From: Oscillatoriales cyanobacterium
GTDB lineage: Bacteria > Cyanobacteriota > Cyanobacteriia > Cyanobacteriales > Microcoleaceae
Assembly (NCBI GenBank): GCA_004292955.1
Contig: RDXX01000072.1
Coordinates: 1-58,556 of the forward strand
Reading direction: 5' to 3'
DNA length: 58,556 bases
Every line of letters starts with the position of its first letter. The first letter of the stretch is position 1. The notes beneath the pieces are model-generated. The model ran no database searches, was not told the DNA's origin, and saw only the letters and a list, made by a program, of their open reading frames with translations. This document shows positions 40,334 to 48,347 of this stretch, in pieces. A program made the position numbers and the translations under genes.

Positions 40334-43144
40334 ATGCCGTACATTACTATCCCTAAACAACTTAGGGAACCTTCCAGCGTCATCGAATCTCAGCTTTTTT
40401 TACGCCCCAAACGCCTCGCTATTTTTGAAGCTTGCCTGATCGGTTTAATTTCAGGATTGGCTGGCGTCTTGCTCAAATTAGGAGTCGGATGGCTCGGCAG
40501 TTGGCGAGTTGCTACCTCAACGCTAATTCCAGCTTTAATTTTGCTTCCGGCTGTCGGTTTATTAGGCGGGTTTCTAACAGGTTTTTTAGTTGAACGTTTC
40601 GCTCCAGAAACTGCTGGTAGTGGCATTCCTCACGTCAAAGCTGCCCTCGCTGGTGTCAATCTTTCTTTGAATTTACGAGTAGCTGTCGTTAAACTTCTGA
40701 CCACTATTTTAGCAGTTGGTTCCGGTTTAACCCTGGGAAGACAAGGCCCAACCGTCCAAATTGGAGCGTCTTTGGCCGGCTGGATAGGTAACTTGATGCC
40801 GACTTCCCCAGACTACCGCCGCCAATTGATTGCTTGCGGTGCAGCGGCGGGACTGGCTGCTGGTTTTAATGCTCCGATTGCAGGGGTTTTGTTTGTAGTT
40901 GAAGAACTGCTGCACGATGTTTCTGGCTTGACTTTAGGTACGGCAATTATTGCTTCTTTCATCGGTGCGGTTGTTTCGCAGCTTTTGGGCGGAGATAGTT
41001 TAAATCTCAATTTGCGAGAGTATAAAATTAGTTTTTTTCCTCAGGAAATTCCGTTCTATATACTGTTAGGAGTTTTAGCGGGATTGCTGGGAGCTTTGTT
41101 CAGCAAAGGGATTATTGCTGGTTTGCACTTCAATCGAAAAACGCTGAAATTAGCCTTACCTTGGCGAATTGCTTGTGCGGGGTTTATCTGTGGTATAGTC
41201 ATCGCTGCTTTGCCAGAAAATTTTCGCAATAATACTGGTTTGCGCGAGTTTTTGCTAACCGGAGAAGCTAGCGGAACCACCAGTTTAATTGCTTTTATCG
41301 CTCACTTTTGTTTGACAATTCTTTCCGCAGCTTCGGGAGCTCCGGGAGGATTGTTTGCACCTTCTTTAGTTCTCGGTTCGGCACTCGGCCATATCGTGGG
41401 AATTATCCAAGCACATTGGCTGGGTGTTGGTTTGCCGGTAACTTACGCTTTGGCGGGAATGGGAGCGTTTTTTTGTGCGGTTTCTAGGGCGCCGATTACG
41501 GCGGTAGTTATTGTGTTTGAAATTACGGCAGATTTCAAATTAGTGCTACCTTTGATGATCTGTTCTGTAGTTGCTTATTTAGTCGCCGAAAAGGTGGACA
41601 GCGGCTCTTTGTACGATCGCCTTTTGGAGTTTAGCGGCATTCATCTCACCAAAGATAAACCTGCGGTTGATGGTTTGAGCGACTTGTACGCAGCTAACGT
41701 GATGCAGCGCCGAGTTGAAACTCTTTCGAGTCAACTGACTTTCGATGAAGTGATGCAGGCTTTTTCGCGATCGCACCACCGCGGCTTTCCGGTAGTTGAA
41801 AATGGTAAACTGGTCGGCATTATCAGTCAAACCGATTTAGCAAAAGCCAGCGAGCAGAATTTGTCCGGCAAGACACTGCTCAAAGAATTTATGACTGCAC
41901 AGCCGATCGCAGTCAAAGCCAAGGATACCCTAAGCGAGGTACTGTACAGACTCAATCACTACAATATCAGCCGCTTGCCCGTCATAGAAGGACGGCATCT
42001 AGTTGGAATTATTACCCGCAGCGACATAATCCGAGTAGAATCCGATCGCCTCAGCGGAGAAACAACCCAAGGCCCGCATCCAGAACCATCCTATGTAGTG
42101 TATCAAACCAGAGCGCCACAAGTCGGAAACGGCCGCTTATTAGTGCCGCTTTCCAACCCGCAAACAGCACCCGCCTTGCTGCGACTCGCGGCCGCCATTG
42201 CGCGCGATCGCAATTATGAATTAGAATGCCTACAAATCATCATCGTACCGCGCAACAGTTCCCCCTCAGAAAGCGCAGTGCGAACCACAAAAAGCCGCCG
42301 CCTGCTGCAACAAGCCGAGCGCATTATCCGCAATTGGAACTTGCCAGTACACACTCAAATTCGGGTAGCTCACGACGTGCCTCACGCGATTTTAGAGACA
42401 ATTAGGGAGCGTCACATTGACCTAATTTTGATGGGCTGGCAAGGCGAATTATCCACAACTGGACGCATTTTTGGCGATGTGGTCGATACCGTAATTCGGC
42501 AAGCAGGCTGCGAAGTAGTTTTAGTTAAATGGAGCGAAAAACTATTAGTAACACGCCAGAAAAATGAGTTTTCAGCCGCTAGCAGCGGGCGGGAATATGC
42601 GTCTACAGAATGGCAGTTAAATGCCGCAGGAGTTGATGACGCAGAAAATTCTCAATTTGTGACATCAAATTCATCAGCGACACCAGAGACTGAATTTTCC
42701 TCGCCCAATTCCGACATTCGGGCGCCAGAATTGGGATTGCACACACTGATGGGTTTGCAGCGCTGGTTAGTACCAATTCGCGGCAGTTACAAGCAAGCTG
42801 CGGCATTGCGGCTGCTACCTGCTTTCGTGGCTGCGAGTGCCTTATCGGAGATTAAATTGTGTCAGGTGCACCAGCCTTCTGTTGCGGAGCCCTCGCGCGC
42901 CGAATTAAAGCAAGCTGCGAAGTTTATTCAGGGGCGGGTTAGTTGTGAAGTAATAGTGACTGCGGTTTGCGCTAAGTCGGTGTCGGATGCTTTAATTGAT
43001 TTGGCTCAAAACGATCAATGTGATGCGATCGTCCTGGGAGCCAGTCGCGAAGGGCTGCTGAAACAGGTGATTCAGGGGAACATCCCGGAAGCTGTGGCGC
43101 GCGGATGCGACTGTACAGTCATATTAGTGCGATCGGCATCCTAG
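40334..43144 (+). CDS. ClC-type chloride channel/transporter with CBS and two UspA domains
   Basis: 936 residues. The ClC membrane domain (about 28-430) has the chloride-site motifs GSGIPHVKAAL (95-105), GRQGPTVQIGA (135-145), NAPIAGVLFVVEEL and GAPGGLFAPSLVLG. The gating glutamate of the GREGP motif is Gln137 here (codon CAA at 40742), while the internal glutamates of VVEEL are kept. A pair of CBS domains (about 450-570) and two UspA domains (about 595-735 and 805-936) follow, suggesting control by nucleotides. The first UspA domain has the G-x2-G-x9-G pattern but Asp in place of the usual Ser/Thr. Single gene. Confidence 0.92.
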   Translation: MPYITIPKQLREPSSVIESQLFLRPKRLAIFEACLIGLISGLAGVLLKLGVGWLGSWRVATSTLIPALILLPAVGLLGGFLTGFLVERFAPETAGSGIPHVKAALAGVNLSLNLRVAVVKLLTTILAVGSGLTLGRQGPTVQIGASLAGWIGNLMPTSPDYRRQLIACGAAAGLAAGFNAPIAGVLFVVEELLHDVSGLTLGTAIIASFIGAVVSQLLGGDSLNLNLREYKISFFPQEIPFYILLGVLAGLLGALFSKGIIAGLHFNRKTLKLALPWRIACAGFICGIVIAALPENFRNNTGLREFLLTGEASGTTSLIAFIAHFCLTILSAASGAPGGLFAPSLVLGSALGHIVGIIQAHWLGVGLPVTYALAGMGAFFCAVSRAPITAVVIVFEITADFKLVLPLMICSVVAYLVAEKVDSGSLYDRLLEFSGIHLTKDKPAVDGLSDLYAANVMQRRVETLSSQLTFDEVMQAFSRSHHRGFPVVENGKLVGIISQTDLAKASEQNLSGKTLLKEFMTAQPIAVKAKDTLSEVLYRLNHYNISRLPVIEGRHLVGIITRSDIIRVESDRLSGETTQGPHPEPSYVVYQTRAPQVGNGRLLVPLSNPQTAPALLRLAAAIARDRNYELECLQIIIVPRNSSPSESAVRTTKSRRLLQQAERIIRNWNLPVHTQIRVAHDVPHAILETIRERHIDLILMGWQGELSTTGRIFGDVVDTVIRQAGCEVVLVKWSEKLLVTRQKNEFSAASSGREYASTEWQLNAAGVDDAENSQFVTSNSSATPETEFSSPNSDIRAPELGLHTLMGLQRWLVPIRGSYKQAAALRLLPAFVAASALSEIKLCQVHQPSVAEPSRAELKQAAKFIQGRVSCEVIVTAVCAKSVSDALIDLAQNDQCDAIVLGASREGLLKQVIQGNIPEAVARGCDCTVILVRSAS

Positions 43145-43179
43145 CAAAATCATACCATTGGCGATCTTAGATTTTAGTC

Positions 43180-43346
43180 GTAGCGTGCGTCGCCATCAAC
43201 AATCCCTAAATCATAACGGTGTTCAAAAAGATGAGGTACGTTGTTGGGCTTCAGCCCCTCTTAGTGTTTATTATATAAGCCGTCAGCCATACCTCATCTT
43301 TTTGAGAAAGGCTATATATGCAAAATCATCAAGCGACGCACCTTAC
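43180..43346. repeat. Nested palindromic elements
   Basis: The outer element has arms GTAGCGTGCGTCGC and GCGACGCACCTTAC. Its middle is split by a second palindrome (43214-43318) with arms TTCAAAAAGATGAGGTA and CCTCATCTTTTTGAGAAAGG. The order of the arms indicates that the inner element inserted into the outer one. Confidence 0.7.
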
Positions 43347-43762
43347 ACTTTAGCAAAATCCTAAGCTGTACCGCATTTAAATCGTATATTTTGAGATGTG
43401 AGTCGTAGGGTGCGTCGCACTCGAACATCCCTAAATTATATCAACAATCTCATGAATCCGCATCTTTCACGTGGAGGCTTGTACAAATGTTTTTATGAAT
43501 AATTTATACCAATTTTCAACGAAATAACAGTATTCTTGTTCCCCCCCTGATTCATGGGGGGGCTAGGGGGGGTCGAAGAGTGTTGCACAATTTTAGAGAA
43601 ATGGTATTAATTAATCAACCCTCAATAAACCCCAAGGTGCGCCAGGGCAAAAATCCTGAATTTGTATTGAAAACCTTCTCACCTCAATAAACCCAAGGTG
43701 CGTCAGGGCAAAAATCCTGAGTTTGTATTGAAAACCTACTCGCCTGACGCACCCTACAATCA

Positions 43763-43800
43763 ATAACCAATAACCAATAACCAATAACCAATAACCAATA
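43763..43800. repeat. Heptamer array (CCAATAA) before a glycosyltransferase gene
   Basis: Five CCAATAA units end seven bases before the ATG at 43808 and replace any Shine-Dalgarno sequence. Confidence 0.9.
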
Positions 43801-43807
43801 ACTAATT

Positions 43808-44929
43808 ATGGTTCACTTTAACGTCGGCTTTCAAAATTTTAATTCCTTCGCCGACATTACCCTATCGCTGGCGAAAACCTTAGACAAAATGGGGATTTCT
43901 ATTTCAGTCGAACCCTCAGAAATCGCATCTCACCTCACACGCTATTCCACAGCCGAAGAAAACCACCTCCTAGCCAAGTGGATGAACACCGCACCATCAG
44001 ATTTATTTCAGCTAAAATGGTCTCATTATTGGAAACCTTTCTTTTTAAAAGAACTCAGCGGACACCTCAACTTAGAATTTTTTGCCATCAATTACGAATT
44101 CGCCAGAAATGATGATGAATATGATTACTGGATTTACGATGCTGTCAACAATTCATCCCACATCATAGCCGTCAGTGAATATTCTAAAAACGTTTTAGTC
44201 CAAGCTGGATGTCCGACAAAAAAAGTCTCCGTCATACCTCTAGGTTTCAATCCTTTAATTTCGCAACTCTATTCTTCCAGACCTAAAAAAAACCAGAACG
44301 ATGTAAAATCTATTCTGCACATGACCAATTCTTTTGACTTGTATAGATTTGGCACGGATCTCGCCATCCAAGCATTTTATCAAGAGTTTCAAGATGATGC
44401 CAACGTAGAGTTGATCGTCAAAGATGGTGGCAAAAATCCTGATGCCATAACCGAACATATCATAAATATGGAAAGACAATTCGGCAAATTAAAGCCGAAA
44501 ATAGAGATAAAGCCTAAATTTTTTACTAAAACAGAACTAGCGGATTTATACTTATCAGCAGATGCTTTTTTGGCTCCGTTTCGTGGCGAGGGTTTTGCGA
44601 TTAAAATTTTGGATGCCTTTGCTGCGGGTTTACCAGTCGCTATGACTGTGTACGGTGGCCCGACGGAGTACGCAAATAGTGCTAACTGTTATCCCATTGC
44701 TCACGATCTAATTCCCGTCGGAGAATGTTACGATACTCAGTATCTTAAAATTAGAAATGCTCCTCATTGGGCCGAACCAAATGTTGAGTCTGTTCGCGAA
44801 CAGTTGCGAAAAATTGTGGAGGATCCCATGCGTTTTCAGGTAGCCCAAAAAGCTCGGGAGACGGCGGATTTATTTAATTGGGAAGCGACAGGCAAAAAAT
44901 TGTTAAGATTAATGCGAGAGTTGTTTTAG
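43808..44929 (+). CDS. Glycosyltransferase, GT4-like
   Basis: 373 residues of a GT-B glycosyltransferase. The C-terminal donor-binding half is clear: VIPLGFNPLI, the ILHMTNSFDLYRFGTDLAIQAF strand-helix, ADAFLAPFRGEGFAIKILDAFAAGLPVAMT with an E-x7-D pair in the donor loop, and YGGPTEYAN. The N-terminal half (FNVGFQNFNSFADITLSLAKTLDKMGI) is less typical. Acceptor unknown. A small gene follows after 11 bp with a good ribosome site, so the two are probably co-transcribed. Confidence 0.83.
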   Translation: MVHFNVGFQNFNSFADITLSLAKTLDKMGISISVEPSEIASHLTRYSTAEENHLLAKWMNTAPSDLFQLKWSHYWKPFFLKELSGHLNLEFFAINYEFARNDDEYDYWIYDAVNNSSHIIAVSEYSKNVLVQAGCPTKKVSVIPLGFNPLISQLYSSRPKKNQNDVKSILHMTNSFDLYRFGTDLAIQAFYQEFQDDANVELIVKDGGKNPDAITEHIINMERQFGKLKPKIEIKPKFFTKTELADLYLSADAFLAPFRGEGFAIKILDAFAAGLPVAMTVYGGPTEYANSANCYPIAHDLIPVGECYDTQYLKIRNAPHWAEPNVESVREQLRKIVEDPMRFQVAQKARETADLFNWEATGKKLLRLMRELF

Positions 44930-44940
44930 GAGCAGAAATT

Positions 44941-45174
44941 ATGGGACTCGAACGCAAAATGTTTAGGGGAATGTTTTCGCCTAGCGAAGTGGTAAGATTG
45001 AAGCAGCCTTGTTTTACTCCTGGGCGATTGTTTGAAGCAGGAAATTATAACGCTGCCGATTTGCCGGATGTGGCTTTTGATATGGGTTTAGTAGATTATT
45101 TGCCGCCAGTCAAAGGCAAGAGTGCAGAAAATTTCAACGCCCCGAACCCCCAACCTCAAAACCTTGAGGACTAA
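44941..45174 (+). CDS. Small protein downstream of the glycosyltransferase
   Basis: 77 residues starting at ATG 44941 (MGLERKMFRGMFSPSEVVRL). AGGAGC is placed nine bases upstream and the gap to the preceding gene is 11 bp, which supports a true gene. One Cys and a Pro-rich end (FNAPNPQPQNLED). I do not recognise the family, and no domain is visible. Confidence 0.55.
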   Translation: MGLERKMFRGMFSPSEVVRLKQPCFTPGRLFEAGNYNAADLPDVAFDMGLVDYLPPVKGKSAENFNAPNPQPQNLED

Positions 45175-45189
45175 ACTCCCGCTAGCAGC

Positions 45190-45269
45190 AAGGACTTGAG
45201 TTCTAAACATTCCCTTTTGTAGTAAGGACTTGAATCCTGAAAATTTAAATCATCAAAGACTCAAGTCCT
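45190..45269. repeat. Palindromic repeat with AGGACTTGAG arms
   Basis: Arms AGGACTTGAGTTC and GACTCAAGTCCT with a third partial copy inside (AAGGACTTGAATCC). Located between convergent genes; possibly works as a terminator for either. Reminiscent of, but not the same as, the GGACTAAAGTCC family at 12167 and 56096. Confidence 0.6.
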
Positions 45270-45298
45270 GACTGCCAAAAATATCAAGTTAATTTAAT

Positions 45299-46234
45299 TT
45301 AACCCTTTTGCTCAATCTGGGCAATTAACTCTTTCAAAACTTTACTAGCTTTATCATTTTCAATCTGACAAGTTCCCGCATTCCGGTGGCCGCCCCCACC
45401 ATATTTTAACATTAACTCCCCTATATTAGTTTGAGAAGTTTTGTTGAAGATTGACTTACCAACGGCGAAAACAGTATTTTGTTGCTTCAGTCCCCATAGT
45501 GTGTGAATCGAGATATTGCACTCGGGGAACAAAGCGTAAATTACAAAACGATTTCCCGCATAAATCACATCTTCGTTACGCAAATCTAAAACGACTAAAT
45601 GATCGTAAACTTTGGCGCAGCGCTGTATTTGGTCTTCAAATTTTTGGGATTGCTCGAAGTAAAGGTCTACTCTTTCTTTCACATCAGAAAGCTGCAAGAT
45701 TTCATCGATGGTATGATTTTTGCAGTAATCAATTAACTCCATCATTAACTGATAATTGGAAACCGTAAATTCTTTAAACCTGCCCAAGCCAGTGCGGGCG
45801 TCCATCAAGAAGTTTAACAGCACCCATTCTTCCGGTTGCAAAACCTCTTCTTTGGCAAATTGAGCGGAGTCTGCTTTGTCAACTGCTAGCATCATCGCCT
45901 CGGAAATATCAGGAAATTTTGCTCTGCCTCCATAATATTTATACAGCACTCTGGCTGCGGAAGCTGCATAGGGGTCAATGATGTGGTTGATTTTGATTTT
46001 TTCATGTCTGAGAGTTTCGCTAAAATGGTGATCGAAAGCTAGATGAACTCCCTCAACATATGGTAAATTGGTGGTAATATCGTTATTTGTTATTTCGATT
46101 TTTCCATCCTGCATATCTTTAGGATGCACGAATTTAATCTCGTCTATCATATCGAGTTCTTTGAGTAAAACGGCACAGACAAGACCGTCAAAATCACTGC
46201 GGGTGACTAATCTGTATTTTTTAGTGAGTGGCAT
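45299..46234 (-). CDS. DHH-family phosphoesterase
   Basis: 311 residues. The DHH domain carries TRSDFDGLVCAVLL (Asp14, Asp16), the DHH triplet in AFDHHFSET, and downstream DKADSAQF; the DHHA1 domain ends in the glycine motif YGGGGHRNAGTCQI. It belongs to the exopolyphosphatase/oligoribonuclease-like family, which hydrolyses phosphodiesters with Mn2+. Without tests one cannot say whether nanoRNA, pAp, c-di-AMP or polyphosphate is the substrate. It faces the small gene at 44941 and is divergent from bioF. Confidence 0.9.
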   Translation of the reverse strand: MPLTKKYRLVTRSDFDGLVCAVLLKELDMIDEIKFVHPKDMQDGKIEITNNDITTNLPYVEGVHLAFDHHFSETLRHEKIKINHIIDPYAASAARVLYKYYGGRAKFPDISEAMMLAVDKADSAQFAKEEVLQPEEWVLLNFLMDARTGLGRFKEFTVSNYQLMMELIDYCKNHTIDEILQLSDVKERVDLYFEQSQKFEDQIQRCAKVYDHLVVLDLRNEDVIYAGNRFVIYALFPECNISIHTLWGLKQQNTVFAVGKSIFNKTSQTNIGELMLKYGGGGHRNAGTCQIENDKASKVLKELIAQIEQKG

Positions 46235-46300
46235 ATGCTTCTCTGATAGGCAGGGACTGATTATAAGACAATATAACTTATTACTCGATCGCTGGACAAT

Positions 46301-47473
46301 ATGAATGCAGACCCTTACGCTTGGCTAGAGAAGTCCCTGGACACTGTTCGCCGGGCCGATTGGTATCGATCGCCACAATTGATCGAAAGCTGTCCGGGGC
46401 CTGTGGTAAAATTAGCAAGCCGTTGGCTGATTAACTTTGCCAGCAACGATTATCTGGGACTTGCCGGCGATGACAGGTTGATTCAAGCGGCGATGGCTGC
46501 AACTAAGGAATTTGGTACGGGTGCGACGGGTTCGAGGTTAGTCAGCGGACACCGCGATTTGCACCGACAGCTAGAACTGGCTATTGCTAATTTAAAACAA
46601 ACTGAAGACGCTTTAGTATTCAGTTCCGGGTATTTAGCGAATTTAGGGGCGATCGCATCAGTTGTCGGCCAGCGCGATTTGATATTATCTGACAAGTACA
46701 ATCATTCGAGTCTCAAAAATGGAGCCATACTCAGCCGTGCAACAGCGCTAGAGTACAATCACTGCAATCTTGAGGATTTAAAAGCCAAGCTAGAACAAAA
46801 TCGTGCTAAATTCCGCAAGTGTTTAATTATTACCGATAGCGTGTTTAGCATGGATGGGGACTTGTGTCCGCTGCCGGAGTTGTTAGCTTTGGGCGAGCAA
46901 TTTAACTGTATGGTATTAGTAGATGAAGCTCACGCTACAGGAGTTTTCGGTGCTAGCGGTGCCGGTTGTGCAGAACATTTCGGCTGTAAGGGATTGCCGC
47001 TAATTCAAGTTGGCACGCTTAGCAAAGCTTTGGGAAGTTTGGGCGGCTACGTTGCGGGCTCCGCTACTTTAATTGATTTTCTCCGCAATCGAGCCGCGAG
47101 TTGGATTTATACTACAGCATTGACGCCGGCTGACACGGCGGCTGCTTTGGAAGCTGTGAGAATTGTACAGCAAGAACCAGAGCGCCGAGTTCGGTTGCAA
47201 CAAAATATTGAAACTTTCAAATATGGGGCGATTACCAATCGCCAATTACCAATTAGCAATTCCCTCTCCCCAATTTTCAGTCTGCTGTTAAAAGATGCAG
47301 CCACAGCTTTAGCAGTTAGCAGCCAACTCAAGGAAATGGGTATTTTGGCTGTGGCGATTCGGCCTCCGACTGTCAGTGTCAGCCGCATTCGGATTTCGCT
47401 GATGGCAACTCACGAGCTCGCACACCTTCACCATTTGCTAGAGGTGCTGGGGGAAGTTTTCAGTTTTGACTAA
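46301..47473 (+). CDS. bioF: 8-amino-7-oxononanoate synthase
   Basis: BioF condenses pimeloyl-ACP (or -CoA) with L-alanine in biotin synthesis. 390 residues: [13 protein letters not shown], the [12 protein letters not shown] loop, [23 protein letters not shown], and the PLP lysine in [18 protein letters not shown] stretch around residues 311-325 ([15 protein letters not shown]) is encoded by ATTACCA-type heptamers (47232-47259) inserted in frame in what should be a variable surface loop. Otherwise complete and normal. No other bio gene is adjacent. Confidence 0.92.
   Translation: MNADPYAWLEKSLDTVRRADWYRSPQLIESCPGPVVKLASRWLINFASNDYLGLAGDDRLIQAAMAATKEFGTGATGSRLVSGHRDLHRQLELAIANLKQTEDALVFSSGYLANLGAIASVVGQRDLILSDKYNHSSLKNGAILSRATALEYNHCNLEDLKAKLEQNRAKFRKCLIITDSVFSMDGDLCPLPELLALGEQFNCMVLVDEAHATGVFGASGAGCAEHFGCKGLPLIQVGTLSKALGSLGGYVAGSATLIDFLRNRAASWIYTTALTPADTAAALEAVRIVQQEPERRVRLQQNIETFKYGAITNRQLPISNSLSPIFSLLLKDAATALAVSSQLKEMGILAVAIRPPTVSVSRIRISLMATHELAHLHHLLEVLGEVFSFD
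47232..47259 (+). repeat. Heptamer run inside bioF coding sequence
   Basis: Four consecutive 7-bp units (TTACCAA, TCGCCAA, TTACCAA, TTAGCAA) lie in frame in bioF. Confidence 0.8.
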
Positions 47474-47638
47474 GGCACGTACCTTTGCTTTGGCGCTTTT
47501 GTCTATATCAAAGAGCGCTGAAGCGCAACTACGTACCTAAGAGCGCCCAAGCGCAACTACGTACCTAAGAGCGCCCAAGCGCAACTACGTACCTAAGAGC
47601 GCCCAAGCGCAACTACGTAAAGCGCAACTACGTACCTT
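47474..47638. repeat. Tandem AACTACGTACCTAAGAGCGC repeats
   Basis: About four copies of a 30-bp unit (AAGAGCGCCCAAGCGCAACT plus ACGTACCT) follow a first palindromic copy. It is the same family as the palindromes at 21920-22117 and 54874-54942. Begins right after the bioF stop codon. Confidence 0.85.
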
Positions 47639-47783
47639 TGATTTGGGAAATTATTTTGTTGGCGATCGGGAATCTGACCGACGCCTACTATTTAAATTAT
47701 TGGAAATGTCAAGATATCGCTATTGACTTATGCGATATAGTATACACTATTGTGGTCGATCGGTCAATAACTGTAAACTTTTT

Positions 47784-47797
47784 GTAAATTTAGATAC
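47784..47797 (+). promoter_or_regulatory. NtcA-binding site upstream of pirA
   Basis: A perfect GTA-N8-TAC box (GTAAATTTAGATAC) lies 68 bp before the start codon. NtcA is the global nitrogen regulator of cyanobacteria. A -10-like TATATT begins 18 bases after the box (47815-47820), a little closer than the usual activator spacing, so activation and repression are both possible. Confidence 0.6.
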
Positions 47798-47814
47798 TTT
47801 TTGAAATTTTGCGC

Positions 47815-47820
47815 TATATT
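47815..47820 (+). promoter_or_regulatory. Candidate -10 box of pirA
   Basis: TATATT 46 bases before the ATG and 17 bases after the end of the NtcA box. Confidence 0.45.
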
Positions 47821-47865
47821 AAAGAAGTAGGAGTTACACCAAATTTAATATAAGGAAAGTTCACC

Positions 47866-48015
47866 ATGAACACAAATCGCCAAAACGTAAAAAAAATCGC
47901 TGAAACCCACCGCGCTAACATTCAAAAGCAACTGATGCACCGCATCGAAGTAGCTAGAGCCAGCGGCAATCAAGATTTGGTTCGGGTGCTTGAAGATGAG
48001 ATGAGACAGCTTTAA
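47866..48015 (+). CDS. pirA: PirA-like PII-interacting regulator of arginine synthesis
   Basis: A 49-residue, highly charged, all-helical protein (MNTNRQNVKKIAETHRANIQ at the start, HRIEVARASGNQDLVRVLED in the middle). Size and the pattern N-R-x3-V-K-x-E-x-H-R-x-N-x2-K-x-L-x-H-R-x-E-V-A-R-A-x-G-N-x3-L-x-R-x-L-E match PirA as I remember it. PirA binds the PII protein GlnB and so relieves activation of N-acetylglutamate kinase, lowering flux into arginine and cyanophycin. The ribosome site AAGGAAAG lies seven bases before the ATG at 47866. Identity rests on memory of the family, not on an alignment. Regulation by nitrogen fits the upstream NtcA box. Confidence 0.72.
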   Translation: MNTNRQNVKKIAETHRANIQKQLMHRIEVARASGNQDLVRVLEDEMRQL

Positions 48016-48124
48016 GTCGCTGCCACTAAAATTAGCCCGTAGTTTGGTTGAGAGGGTTGCGCGAGAAATGCAGAATTCCCGCAACCTCTACCCGATAATT
48101 TTTCAATCCTCTCTTAGTTGGTAG

Positions 48125-48160
48125 AAAAAAACCCGGTTTCTTCAAGAAACCGGGTTTTTT
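48125..48160. terminator. Bidirectional terminator between pirA and tldD
   Basis: A perfect stem, CCCGGTTTCTT with its complement around a single central C, is bordered by seven A on one side and six T on the other, so it can end transcription on both strands. It lies 110 bp after pirA and 188 bp after the tldD stop. Half-copies of the same string occur at about 35150. Confidence 0.75.
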
Positions 48161-48188
48161 ATTGAACTCTTGGGTTCGCCGATGGGGA

Positions 48189-48347
48189 TAAAAACTGTTG
48201 AGTTCAAAACTCAAAATTCAAAACTCAACAGTTTTTATATAGCGGTTCTAAAAAAAGTGAGGTATGCCCTATGCCCTATGCCCTATGCCCTATCCCCTAT
48301 GCCCTATCCCCATGAGTACCTCATATGAAAGCTCGAAAGGCTATATA
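48189..48347. repeat. Palindrome and heptamer-filled palindromic element
   Basis: 48189-48235 has arms AAAACTGTTGAGTT and its complement. At 48236-48347 the arms ATATAGCGGTTCT and GAAAGGCTATATAT belong to the same element as 43214-43318, but the interior is replaced by CCCTATG heptamers (about 48263-48310). Confidence 0.75.

Larger units (their letters stand above)
43145..43807. other. Repeat-filled intergenic region
   Basis: Holds a nested pair of palindromic elements (43180-43346), a further GTAGGGTGCGTCGCA half near 43405, a C-run/G-run palindrome near 43540-43573, a direct repeat of about 62 bp (about 43617-43678 and 43679-43740, CCTCAATAAACCC...GTATTGAAAACCT), and CCAATAA heptamers up to the next gene. 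No gene. Confidence 0.7.
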
